Positions 22,514 through 33,780 of a stretch of 64,000 bases of DNA are shown here, piece by piece (within the stretch, counting starts at the first letter, position 1; every line of letters starts with the position of its first letter). Source of the DNA: Drosophila persimilis (lineage: Eukaryota > Arthropoda > Insecta > Diptera > Drosophilidae); assembly GCF_003286085.1 (NCBI RefSeq), contig NW_020825324.1:1178001-1242000 (forward strand), in the 5' to 3' direction. Below the pieces are notes generated by a model. That model worked only from the letters and a program-made list of their open reading frames with translations, was not told the DNA's origin and did not search any database. A program made the translations under genes and the position numbers.

Positions 22514-23603
22514 AGGCACCGTTGACGTTGTTCAATTTTCAAAAGCCAGCTACGAACAGCCGCTACATAATTGGAAATTTCTCGGGTTTCCCACTATTGT
22601 GGCAGAAAAACAGGAAACAACAAAAAAACGGCTTGAATTGGCATCTCTGCTGGAAGACTGTTTTGGATTTGACTTTTCTTTATTGCATTCTGTCTTTTTT
22701 CTGCCTTACTATTCCATTCCGATGTTCCTGCTGACTAGCGATCTCCCGACAACAGGTGGCGACAGCGGGACATCCAACTCTGGGACCAATCGATCTGTGG
22801 GGCAGCTGTTGGAAAGTTTTTCAATTTGAAGCTTGAAGTTGGCAAAGACATTTTCTTCACTGGAATACCCCTGCCGCTTGCTGCCTCTTTCACAGTCGCT
22901 CCCTGTGGCTCAAACTCTGACTCTGACTGTTTCTCTGACGTTTTCTGTCTCCTTCTTTTCGGTTTTCTCCCTCTCTTTCTTTGTGTTGTGGTTTCATATT
23001 TATTTGGCTCTGTTGAGATGCAAATAAATGCAAACATTTACTTACGAAAAACAAAAGAAAGCGAATGTCAGAGTATGGGTCTCCCTCTTTTCGTTTCTCT
23101 CATACACACGCATATACACATACGTATACGTAAGCACACACACACAGACACACACAATGATAATTATGCAAATGTAATGGCATAATGTTGGCATGATTCC
23201 CTTTAGAAAGTTGCGTGTGGCGTGGTGTGTGTCGCCGCTCTGCCTTGATTTTATGTAAACAAAATGACGGACGCCTTGAGGTTTATGATACCTGCTGCTG
23301 CCGCTGCCAAAAGAAAGACAGAAAGAGAAAATGGGCAAAACCAAGCAAGGAGCGGAGCAGGAGAGCAGCAGGACCAGGCCGGGAATGAGCAGCGCAAATC
23401 TCTCGGCTCGCGGCCAAATGCGCATAACTCGTTTGAGAGGAGCATCCTCATCCTCATCCTCATTCTCATCGTCACCCATATTCCTATTCCCATCCTGCTC
23501 TGCTCGTTAGCAGACCCAAAAAAAAAGAAAAAGGAAGAGGAAAAACCACCAGAAAAAAGAACGAAAGCCCTGTTTACCATTTTCTGTATTTAAATACACT
23601 TTC

Positions 23604-23950
23604 AGAGGGTAAAATTAATTTGATCGGGAGTTTGCAACCCAGACATAGACACCAATCTATCTATTACCTATTACCATCATGTGATATATACATATGTTTC
23701 AATACATTTCTGTGCATCCATTTTCAAGCGACTTCAAGCGTTTGTCTACGTGTATGATCCTCGCTTCCGGTGCGAGAGGTTCCGACTTCAGCTGCCGGAC
23801 GAGCTTTGTGTTTCTCATTTCTCTTTTTTGATCCTTAAGATGTCCAGAAGGTGCTTGCATATAACACACAAACAATAATCCCAATTTTGTTTGTGTGTAA
23901 AGTCGACACGATGCTTCGGATGCCACTGCAAGGGTATTCACATTTTCGCC
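23604..23950. repeat. Possible dispersed repeat, GGGTA-type copy 1
   Basis: Begins AGAGGGTAAAATTAATTTG followed by GGGAGTTTGCAACCC, and ends CACTGCAAGGGTATTCACA. This start and end resemble those of the segments at 35634-35896 and 60042-60226. From memory, similar GAGGGTATTA...TTTGCAAC strings are common in Drosophila intergenic repeats, but I cannot name the family. Confidence 0.35.
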
Positions 23951-24665
23951 CTAAACCTGGCCATCGTCTCCTATTTTTCCTCTGTTACTTTTCTTCTATT
24001 TTTACTTTGGCTGAGCCGAAGGTGGAAGGAAGCTGGCAGGATGAACACCGGCTCTGGAGTGATATCCGTGCGGCTGAGTCGACTTAGTTTGATGTCTTAC
24101 AAAACTAACAAACTGAGAAATGCTGCAAATGAGCTTTGGACCAACCGAATTGTGGCGACACCTATGAAACCCATTTGTTTCTAGAACAAAAAAAAAACAC
24201 ACACACACACAACAAAAATAAAGCATCCAAATAAGGGGAAACCTTTTAAGCAAAGAAAACTGGGTTACCCACTAAAGTGCAGCCAGCTGAGTCATGTGTG
24301 AAGAGAGATAGAGAGTGGGGAGGGTGAGAGTGGGGAGAGTGGGGAGAGTGGAGTGTGTAGAGTGCAGAAAGCTGTTTGTATATCCCCTTCCTCATCCGCT
24401 CGCAAACACTCTTTGCGCATCCTTTTTAGATGTGTTTTAAAAGATTCAGCTGTGAGTGAGTCCCCATGGGTGCCAAAATAGTGGACACACACAGATAGAT
24501 GCAGCGCCAGGGCGACCGGGAGGCGGGGCGTGGGAGGGGGATGCTGGTGGCGCAACCGAGTGACAAACCAGAGCGGGTTGGGGGTTGGATGCGGAGAGAC
24601 AACCACAGATAAACTGCAACCAAAAGCAGCAGGAAGGAAGAGCGAAGCCAGAGGCAGGAGCCCCA

Positions 24666-24716
24666 AGCCGGGAGCCGGGAGCCGGGAGCCAGGAGCCAGG
24701 AGCCAGGAGCCGGGAG
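24666..24716. repeat. GGGAGCC/AGGAGCC heptamer array
   Basis: About seven tandem heptamers changing from GGGAGCC to AGGAGCC and back. Confidence 0.85.
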
Positions 24717-24788
24717 AAGTGTGAAGCAAATGTGAAACAATTCCGCTAATTGCAAAAAATGCGATGCCAACGAGTGGACACAGAGGGG

Positions 24789-24792
<4 letters not shown>

Positions 24793-24824
<32 letters not shown>
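24793..24824. repeat. GA dinucleotide run
   Basis: About 16 perfect GA units. Possible GAGA-factor binding. Confidence 0.85.
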
Positions 24825-24827
<3 letters not shown>

Positions 24828-24843
24828 CAAGTGGGTACTGGCT

Positions 24844-24879
24844 GTGGGTGGTGGGCGGTGGGCGGTGGGCGGTGGGTGG
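24844..24879. repeat. GGTGGGC heptamer array
   Basis: About five units of GGTGGGC/GGTGGGT. The G-runs could form a G-quadruplex. Confidence 0.8.
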
Positions 24880-26174
24880 CAGGCCGCACAGCATGCAGAA
24901 GCGTTGGTCATTAAAAGGCGTTGCACTGCACACAAAACTATGCAACACTTCGAGACCACCAACTGAAACCCCCCCCCCTTGAGAAAATCTAGCTCAACTT
25001 AACTTGATTTTACTCTAGTTCAGAGTTTTCTTGCCACTGAATGTTTCACGTGCCGCAAGCTCAGATTTTTCTTGTTCTTGGACTTGCACTTTAATTAATT
25101 TAATTTGGTCTTGCTTTGCTTTTACCGACTGCTTGGAGAGGATCGGAGAGGATGGCAGGAGATGGCAGAGGCAGAGCTGCTGAAGGGTGTGGGCAGGGTG
25201 TGCCACTGCCACTGGCCCTAAGGATCGTCCCGTTTCGAGTGTTGCATTTTTCGTCAGCTTTTCATTAAATGCCGAGCGTATGCTACACTTTTATTACTTG
25301 GGTGTAGACACCAGCCACCACCAATACGCTGGCAGATCTAGTGACGGGGGGGTATAGTTGCTTTGCTTATTGCTATCCACTGCCCAGCGAATGGGCGTGG
25401 CATCTAAGCAAAAAAAAAAAAAACAATCCGCAACGAAAATAGGGAAAAAGGGAAAGCACCAAATTGTTGTTGACAGTTTGATTGAGTTTGCGTTGTGTCA
25501 GCGTTTTTCCTCGATTTTCCTCGTTGTTTCTCGCCTTTTCGCGCTTTCCCTACGACTCCTACTCTTGCTGGAGACTAACTGGGGGATTGTGGTCTGTCGA
25601 CTGTTGCATGGAAGCAGGGAAATGCCAGGAACACACGCACCAAATTGCACCAGCATATGAGGCAGGACGGGGGCGAGAGGGTCACACTCTCTTCTCCTCT
25701 CTCTCCTTCTCTCACTCTCTCTGATTTGCTGGAATTATGGGAAAAAAGCTGCTCGATTGTCGGGCAGAACATAAACCGCAGGACATGGGTCCTCAAGGCG
25801 CCAAGGACCAAAGACCAATTGTGCACCATTTCCTCCAGCGGTCAAATGACACTGACCAGCATCTGCAGTCCCCCGAACCCCAAGCAGTAGAACGGAGGTG
25901 AACAGCGCCAGAAGAGCCAGAAAACCAAGGAAGCCCTTGGAGACAGGACAGGAGGAGAGAGGAAAGAGAAGTCAAATGAAGTTAGTACCAGGAGGATGCG
26001 GACTGCCGTTGGAACTGCCACTGCGACTAGAAATAGGAGCCACTGTGCATTTGCCTGGGCCCTGGACTAACAAGGATAATTGCAAAAGGAAGTAACAATA
26101 AACTCAATGATATCGATGCCCAGCTCACACACACCTACACAGACACACCACCCACAAACACACACACATTAAAA

Positions 26175-26206
26175 TAGAGAGAGAGAGAGAGAGAGAGGGA
26201 GAGAGC
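26175..26206. repeat. GA dinucleotide run
   Basis: About 15 GA units with one GGG interruption. Confidence 0.85.
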
Positions 26207-27150
26207 AGAGGAAAGAGGAAAAAACGAAACCAACGCAAAACGGCATGTCCTGGCCCGTGTCCTGCGTCCTGTGGAACGTTTGCGCCCAGCGAGCAATCAG
26301 CGTAAAGTGCGCGCCGCTTTGTAACTGAAACGATAACGGTAGAAGGGGATAACGGTAGAACGGTGGAACGGCAGAACGGGAAAAACTGCAAGAGCTACAA
26401 AAAAGGAAAACGAAAGAACGAAAGAAAAAACCCAGCAGGAAAAGTGAACAAAACCGAACAGAAATATGGGTAACGGAAGGAGCACAGCACAGCACGGAAC
26501 GAGCAGGAGCAGAAACAGAAGCTGGAGATGGAGGAGGAGAAGAAGAAGGAGGAGGAGCAGAAGCAGAAGTAACACCAAGGCGCCCAGACAATGGCGGAAG
26601 AGTGAAAATATAATAAAATGTCGTTTATTGAGGGCACTCCAACTCGAACAGCCAGCGAATGCGAATGCGATTGCTACTCATTCCACCTCGAGAATCCGCC
26701 ACCCAATTCCCATATCTATAATCCTGCATTTCCTGTCATTTCGCAGGTCATCCTCTGGGGAAACCTCGAGACCAAAGCCCATGGCGAAGCCCGGCGAAAA
26801 GCATACCAGGACGCACACTGAGAGAATGGGCGAAAGCGAGGTAGAAGTGCAGCTTTGGATGAATTTGACGAGAGGCCCGAGAGCAGATCATAAATATTTG
26901 CTTTTATGCGGCCATTTTGCCTTTTCATTGTTCATTTTCCGACATTAATGGCTGCGGCCAAACGACTCGAATCGTCCATTACATTGATAATTAATAAAGG
27001 ATAATGCCCCCCCAACACCCGCTCCCTGCCATTTCCACCCAACTCTAGTTAATATATTCTGATTGATTCCCATTTTCATTTGCATTGGGGTAACATTTGA
27101 GAAGCGGGGGGAAATATATAGAATTGAAAAGGGATTGAAGTACATGAAAT

Positions 27151-29119
27151 CTAGAATCCTCCTTGCCGAGGAATATAATACCGTACAAAAGAATTAATTA
27201 ACATATGTACATAGACATAAGCCATGAATGTGCATGTTTAAAATCATAGAAGCTCTATAATAATCTCTACTTATGTATAGGTAGACTTATATCTATACTG
27301 CCGAATCAGAGAATAGCGTTAATTAAAGATTTGGATACCTACTCAAACGTAAATATCAGAGATTGCGAAGTATAGATCTTTATACTTCAAAGATTGTAAT
27401 TAGTGGAAGTTGACAATTTCGTTAAAACATTGTCAAGAATGGCAACCCAGAGGAAAATAACAGAACAGAAATGTGGAATCAAACGATTTTTAAACTCGTG
27501 TTTAAATCCCGTTTAAAGCAATCGATTTCAGATTCAATTCTTCCATCCCAGTCCACAGACATCCTTTATTCTGACTGCAATTTGAGTTTGTTTTTTAATC
27601 GATGACCAACAGTGCGTATGCGTGTTTTTAATTGAAACTTCTCATACGCAGCGTGTGACAAATCAACAGGATGTTCGATTAGATGTATTGCCCAGGGGAG
27701 AGCGTAAAGCGTGCCTGAAGACCTACCCAATTGCCATTTGTTGCTCCTTGCCTCCCCTCCCATGCCGCCCACTCTCACACATAGCACACTCAGCAGCACA
27801 CATACAAAAACATGGACATCCCATCCCGTATGGCTACTTCCTTGGCTTTCTTGCCAAACGCTTTCATGCACATTTATCGTGATTAGCTATTAATTGATAA
27901 TAATTAACTTAAGCACAAGCCGCAGATGTTTTACCCCCTGATGAACAACAGCATCAACCGAAGCAACATTTCTCCCTCCGTGTTCATATTCTTTATTCTC
28001 GCACCAGAATATGTCCATATGTATGTATATAGCACGAGTATATACTCGTGCGAGTACATATTGAAGTATTTGTGTGTCTGGAAAAGACTTGCTTTTTGCC
28101 TTTCAGTTCGGGATATCTGAAACTGACGTTTTTGCTGTTTGATTTGGCATCCTGTGCCTATAACTTCGAGTACTTCGATTGCTTCGATTTGTCGGCTGTT
28201 TGCTTGTCGGACAGTCATAATGGGACGAGGGATGGGATCATTTAATTCGTTGCCATCAAATCGACAATTGGCAAATAATTAAGGCTCTCATCATGTCAGC
28301 TGCCATCCCCCATTCGCTGGGCATTGTTTTATCATTGGGTTTTGAGCATGGGAAAAATCTTCAACAATACTTACATGCGGGCTTTGGGATTATTACTCAA
28401 ACTCTGATCGGAGCAAAGTGTGCTCGATTCTTCTCTCCTCTGGTTCACTGGCCATCAATTCCATGCAGTTTCACTACCGATTCTCCTGTCGGCCTTTCGT
28501 TTGTTTTTGTTTTTTTTTTACACACACACAAACACGCAAACACTTACTTATTTTGTCTATTGACAACGCAAAAAAAAGTTTTAAAAAAAATCAAAGAAAA
28601 TGTTTTTGGCCGACGGATTTGCTTGATAAAAGAACTTGAACTATGATCCTATGCTATTTATTGCTATCTTTTGTTTTGTTTATTTTTGTTTTTTGTCCTA
28701 TTTGTTAACTTTATTTTTGCAGCTTGTTGATTGAGTTGGTTATCATTAATGAGATAGAGATGGCACTATAGACAGCGATAGAGACGAGTGGCAGAGTGAC
28801 AGAGATAGAGAGAGAGAAAGGGAGACTGCGAGAGGCGCGAACTCAAGAAAACACAAATTTTCTAAACAAAAATTTCTAGCACGAAATGTTTTCCAATTCT
28901 CTGATGTATTTTTCGCAATTTTTTTGTTTGTTTTTGTTTTTGGTTCTTTTTTTGTGGGTTTTTTTGTATATATTTTGTATGGTTTTTTTTTTGGATTTTT
29001 TTAGATTTTTTAGATATTTGTTTGTTCAACCAGAGTCTTGGGTGATTTATTTCGATTTAGTTCGAGTGGAGTTGCATTGAGTGGAGCGGAGTTGAGTTGA
29101 ATTGAATTGAACTGAGTGG
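27151..29119. other. A/T-rich non-coding block
   Basis: 27151-27560 is A/T-rich unique sequence with no usable frame. A 20-base palindrome lies at 28032-28051. A T-rich tract at 28860-29030 gives Phe-rich false frames, and GAGAGA purine sequence lies near 28800-28830. No gene supported. Confidence 0.55.
28032..28051. other. Perfect 20-bp palindrome
   Basis: GCACGAGTATATACTCGTGC is exactly self-complementary and joins the two orientations of the ACGAGTA motif that recurs through the window. Confidence 0.8.
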
Positions 29120-29338
29120 ATGGCTGTTGAAGCTGCTGCGAGATCCGTGCGGCACGTGCGAACACGTTCAGATTTCATAACCAACTGTCGAGCCACGGCA
29201 GAGCTGGCAGAGCCGACAGCAGCCGATAGCCAGGCCAGAACCGAGGACGAGTCCATGAGTCGGGACCAGTGCGAAGCCGCACGAACCGCAAACGACGACA
29301 ACGACAACGACTACAATGACGAGGACGAGGACGAGTAG
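29120..29338 (+). CDS. Candidate small ORF (72 aa) with acidic tail
   Basis: An ATG-to-TAG frame with a fairly good start context (GTGGATGG) and a raised share of G/C in third codon positions compared with its flanks. The first 25 or so residues are basic (RSVRHVRTRS). The middle is Ala/Glu-rich. The end is an Asp/Asn/Glu run (NDDNDNDYNDEDEDE) encoded by GAC/AAC/GAG units. The frame follows a degenerate TTGAG/TTGAA-type repeat. It could be a short peptide gene, an upstream ORF in an untranslated exon, or chance in a repeat-derived stretch. Confidence 0.22.
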   Translation: MAVEAAARSVRHVRTRSDFITNCRATAELAEPTAADSQARTEDESMSRDQCEAARTANDDNDNDYNDEDEDE

Positions 29339-30007
29339 GAGTTCTTGGGCATTCGAAAGGCTTTCGAAGTTTACTCTTTCGAGACGACACGGCTAATGGC
29401 AGCGGGTCCTGCCAGACATTCGGGCGCTGGGTCCTGGGACCCTGGTCTTGGTCTGGTCTGATGCTGATGCTGATTCTGGTGCTAGTGCTGGTCCTTGTTC
29501 TGGCATGCTACCGGCAGCCAGCATCCACAGCGACTCTCTTAAGCCAGCTCACCATGCTCTCTTAGCTCGAAACGGATTCAAGAGAGGGTGTCGGTGTTTG
29601 TGTCGGTGTTTGTGTCGGTGTGCGCGTGTGTGCGTGTGGGGGTGTATGTGTGTACGAGTATTACACTTTTATAACAGCAAGAAAAGTTAAATTCCGCATT
29701 TAAGCCATGCCATGCCCCGACTATGCTGTTGCTGTTGCTCAAGTGTTGCACATTACGGAGCTGAAGCCAGGCATAAAACTTTCACCATTAGCCACGTTAA
29801 TGTGACGCCCGCGCCAAATTCGTCAGCTGGCCAGTGGTGCAAGGACATCAAAGCCACAGAAGCACAGAGCCACAGAGGGACCAGGGGACAAAGAGACAGT
29901 GGAAGCACAGACAGGGACAAGGACACCCAAAGTGGAGACTTAGCGAAAGTTTTATCGACACTTTCGGCCACATCGTGATGTAAGTAGCTGTCCAAGGATA
30001 TAAGGAT
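29339..30007. other. Non-coding gap between two candidate ORFs
   Basis: Contains a GTGTCGGTGTTT 12-mer array (29588-29620) running into TG sequence, and a donor-like GTAAGT at about 29980. No coding frame is supported. Confidence 0.5.
29588..29620. repeat. GTGTCGGTGTTT 12-mer array
   Basis: Nearly three copies of a 12-base unit, merging into a TG-rich tail. Confidence 0.8.
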
Positions 30008-30466
30008 ATGAGCACAGCTCGCGATGAGATTAAACTGGAGGTGAAAGACGATAAGCATCCGCTTCCATCAACAGTCTATGATCCCGAGGATCTACCCACT
30101 CCTCCACTGATGCCTGGGATTTGCATGGTCCAGGTGCTGGGGGAGTCCCAAAGTACAGTACACTACACAGAGCACAGAACACAGGACGACAATGTGAGTG
30201 GGGATGTGAATGAAGATTGGGATGGAGATTGGGATGGAGCCCAGGCATATTTATGCGACCCACTTGGGATCGTAAGTGCTGTCAACGATGTCTTTGGCCC
30301 TGGCTATGGCCATGGCCATGGACAGTGCCAGTGCCAGTGCCAGTGCCAGTGCCGTTCGGATGGAATCGCGACACATGCTGCTCCAAGTGGGCTTCCCTGC
30401 CCCTTTGCCGCTCTCTCTCGTTCTCTCTTTCTCTCCCGGCTCATCCTGCTCAGTATGGCACTATGA
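30008..30466 (+). CDS. Candidate ORF (152 aa) or first exon, unknown product
   Basis: An ATG-initiated frame of 152 codons. The first 50 or so residues look protein-like and acidic (MSTARDEIKLEVKDD, then YDPEDLPTPPLMPG). The second half runs into low-complexity sequence: a Gly/His stretch and then a (Gln-Cys) repeat encoded by CAGTGC units at 30322-30352. Two donor-like sites lie inside the frame, GTGAGT at 30193 and GTAAGT at 30270, so only the first part might be a coding exon. No domain is recognised. The simple-sequence tail argues against a full-length protein. Confidence 0.22.
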   Translation: MSTARDEIKLEVKDDKHPLPSTVYDPEDLPTPPLMPGICMVQVLGESQSTVHYTEHRTQDDNVSGDVNEDWDGDWDGAQAYLCDPLGIVSAVNDVFGPGYGHGHGQCQCQCQCQCRSDGIATHAAPSGLPCPFAALSRSLFLSRLILLSMAL

Positions 30467-32533
30467 CATATTGTATCCACAAGCGTACGTGCCCTGGGTG
30501 CCAACAAAAGAAAGTTTTCTTACTCAGCTCCGTTAAAACCTCAGTCCTACCCTTCACCTTCGTCAACTGCCGCTGCCGCTGCCGCTGCTGCTCCTGCTCC
30601 TGCTCTGGCTCCGGCTCCGGCCATCGTTATGGTATGTGGTTCCAGTCTGAATCTTACTTTCGTGTTCGTGTCCCTTTTCAAGATATCCTGACATAAATTT
30701 AATGAATGACATTCTTATTAGTTGCCGCTGATAGGGCTGATAGGGCGAGACGAAATGCAAACATACCCGTACTCGTACTCGTATTCGTACAATGAAAATC
30801 GCAGCCAGAATCGGGCCTCATTAAAGGAGGCGGCAATGGAGAGTAGGAAATCTGAGCAGCAATTAGTGGCGGCGCCACAGAGCACTTGGAACATCAATAT
30901 AGCTGGAGGGATAACATTTGTAGCAAGCGCTTGAGGAGAGTATGGAGTGGGTGCAGGGACTGGGATTGGAAGAGGAGCTGTGACTACTCAAAGCCGACCT
31001 GAAGCTGGAAAGAAATATAGAATGATATAGAATGAATATAGGAATGAGTTCAAAGAGTAGCTCGAATAAATAGATGCTAGATCGAAAGTTGACCAGAATC
31101 TAAAACAGATGCTGGTAGAGGAGAGGATCCATGCTAGATCTGGTACAGAGAAGAGGATCAGGCTGGAGGAAGTGCAAATCAGAGAAAAACTCTATTAAAA
31201 GGACTTTCACGCCGGGTCAGGATCGGGTCCCACAACAATAAATTAAGTCCAAGCCCGCTCGGGGGAACAGGACAAGCTCTCCCTACTGGCCAGGACGGAC
31301 GCACACTTTCCGGGATTCATTTGTTGCCTCCTCCCTCCTCCCCCCCTCTGTATCGAACTGCCTGATGAGAGCTATGCCGCTGGGAATGCAAAGTTTCAAT
31401 AGCCCTACCCCTGCTCTGCCGACCTTGAGCGCCCAGTTGACCCACAATCTGGTGACCGACCACCAAACCGAGAAAAAGAGGAAGGGTCGAAGGGCCGCCG
31501 AAATAACAAATAACAAACACCCGAAAAATCTACAAAGCGGGAGAGCTGCCAGTCAGAGAAGTTGGGCACATTTGTCACATGGGCACTCGGCAGATTCACA
31601 TTTTCGAGTGCAACGAAATGTTGCACACGACTGCCACCCCTTGCCGCCGGCCACCCTCCTGTTGAGCCCCTCAACTGGTGGCAGTCAAAGTTAATAGGGG
31701 GCCGGGGTGGGGGCGTAGGGTGGAGGTTGGGCATTAGTTCACCGCATTTTATAGCCCAGCAACCTCGCATATGTGTGTTATCTATCCACCCCTACACCCC
31801 TACTCACCCACTTACCCAGTCACCCACTCGTCCAGACCCCGGGGGCATGTCAAAAGGTGCTCACATCTCCTTCCTGCCACCACCATTCATGTGGTGGCAC
31901 CATGTCCGCTCCCGTTCCCCCGCCGTCTGAGAGTGTGTGCTAGAGAATTTTTTGCGTGTATCACCCACAGAGAGAAATGAAGGGAGAGAGGGAGAGAGGG
32001 AGAGAGCTAAAGGGGTATAGGGACATAGGGCCTGGGAAAACTTTTTCAGCAACTACAATAATTTAGTATAGTTCACAAAAAGTTCCACCTGTCCGCATCC
32101 GCATCCGCATCCACATCCGCATTCCACAGCCGCCACCTATACTCGTATCCGCATCTGTTTCGGGGCACCACGACCCGCCGATCCCCCAACCAACCATGTG
32201 TGCGTCTAAAGTTTATTGGTAAAATTTTATTGCAGATTTTTGTGTGCCACCTACCCAGCACCCTACACCTACCCTCAGGCAGCAGAACCACAGCCCCAAA
32301 CGCCTAGGGCTTGCCGTCGTCTTGTGAAAATATTTTGGGAAAACTTTTGCAATTTATCTGTTTCATAGCCAGCGACCAACACACACACACACACACGCAC
32401 ACGTATCGTATTGGTACATGGGGAAAAAAGAGAAGCCAGAATGAAAGGCGAAAGAAGAAGAGAGAGGGGAGGAAAAGAAAGAAAAAGTCCGTTCAGGTAT
32501 CTCTGCCTGTCGCTGCCAGGCTTAAAGAGCATG

Positions 32534-32572
<39 letters not shown>

Positions 32573-33762
32573 GTGTTCTACCCACAAATAAGTGAACAAA
32601 AAGCAGACCAGAAAAAAGACTAAAAAACTAAACATCGAAAACCAAAATGAAATACCAAAGAAAAGGAAAAAACCCAATTGCAAAATGAATCGAGTTAAAG
32701 TAATTTAACAGTAGATTGTCCAAGAACTCCACACACATACACACACACAAACACCACGCCCCATTCCCACCTCCCCCGACGCCCCTCGAAGCCCCTCGAA
32801 GTCTGAGTTCCCAAGGTGGACGGACTACAACAGATGGCCAAGTGCTGATAAGTGCCACGAGTGGAGATGGCCATGGAGTGGAGCGTGGAACGTGGTGCTG
32901 GTAATATATCATTTAAGAGTGGGGAGGCACGGCACTCCTTGGGAGGCAGCCACTAATTGATGCTCCAATGGGGGCCATAGAAGAGATGAAAAAAGGAAAG
33001 ATCTAGGGTAAATTAAATTCAATATATACTGAATCATTGTCCTCATAAATCATATGTAAAGAATCAACTCAGAAATCAGAAGTATCGTAATGGTAAATCA
33101 TCTAAAAGTAGAACTCAGCTACTGATCTACCGATCCTTCTTTTTGTTTATAAGTGCTCAAGTCAATAACATCATAATTGCATCTATCCAGAATCAATTCC
33201 TTCGATTTTCATTGATTTTTAATCATGGGAGTGTTGCGACGGCAAGAGGAAATGAAATCGTCTCCGTTTCAGTCATTAACAGCCGATTCTCACGGATATC
33301 GCTTTCGGGAACATGGCAATATACATTCATCTGATCGTAGCCCTCATCAAATGCTAATCCCACCCAACCCCGAACTGTCGATGTTCCGAGGTACTGCTCC
33401 AAAAAGAGAGCAAAAGGCGCAACAGAGCAACGACTGAATAGTCAACCGCAAAACCCTGCGCTGGTCTGGGATGAGCACACCCGCAAAAAACCAGAATGGG
33501 ATCGAGGAACCGTTGAAAGATGGAGGCGCGAGGAAGGAATGGAGAAATACCAAAAATAAATCCCAAGCAGGCAAAGCGCTGCTGTGCCATTTCTGTATGT
33601 GTAGGTGTGTGTGTGTGTGTAGGGGTGTATGCATGAGGGGTAATAATCTTATCTTTAACTCGGCAGAAACAGAAGCCCTTGTCGTTGCTGTTATTGTTTT
33701 CATCGCCGTTCCCGTAGCCAGCGACTGTGAAAGGCAGCGACTGCGACTTCGACGACAACTGC
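30467..33762. other. Non-coding block
   Basis: GCCGCT/GCTCCT units near 30568-30620, GTACTC hexamers near 30768-30790 and an A/T-rich unique stretch at 30950-31260. GA-type sequence lies near 31980-32006, a CATCCG array at 32093-32123 and a long TG run at 32536-32576. No supported gene. Confidence 0.55.
32536..32576. repeat. Long TG dinucleotide run
   Basis: About 20 TG units with one GC interruption. Potential Z-DNA-forming tract. Confidence 0.9.
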
Positions 33763-33780
33763 TACACTGAGAGAAAATTG
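33763..33780 (+). repeat. Solo terminal-repeat-like sequence (MITE family)
   Basis: TACACTGAGAGAAAATTG closely matches the left end of the element at 41725-41977 (TACACTGGGAGAAAAATGG). No facing partner was seen, so it is a fragment or a solo end. Confidence 0.4.

Larger units (their letters stand above)
20231..23603. other. Non-coding block
   Basis: A/T-rich unique sequence at 20231-20750 without usable frames, then mixed sequence. It includes A-rich runs near 21007-21030, a CAGGCC array at 22095-22128, CACCTG E-boxes near 22487, TACGTATACGTA at 23121-23132 and a CCTCAT array near 23446-23470. No gene supported. Confidence 0.5.
23951..27150. other. Non-coding block dense in tandem repeats
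   Basis: GTGGGGAGA units near 24314-24350, a GGAGCC(G/A) array at 24666-24716, GA runs at 24793-24824 and 26175-26206, GGTGGGC at 24844-24879 and A runs near 25410. A G/A-rich AGGAGGAG tract lies near 26527-26570. Long minus-strand frames at 24292-24962 are translations of these repeats. Confidence 0.55.

Noticed and set aside
24292-24962. Two long minus-strand frames (218 and 178 codons)
   Set aside because: They translate GA, GGTGGGC and GGAGCC arrays into Leu/Ser/Pro low-complexity peptides.
26497-26571. Short Glu/Lys/Gln-rich frame resembling a coiled coil
   Set aside because: It is the direct translation of an AGGAG/CAGAAG purine tract with no start or splice context.
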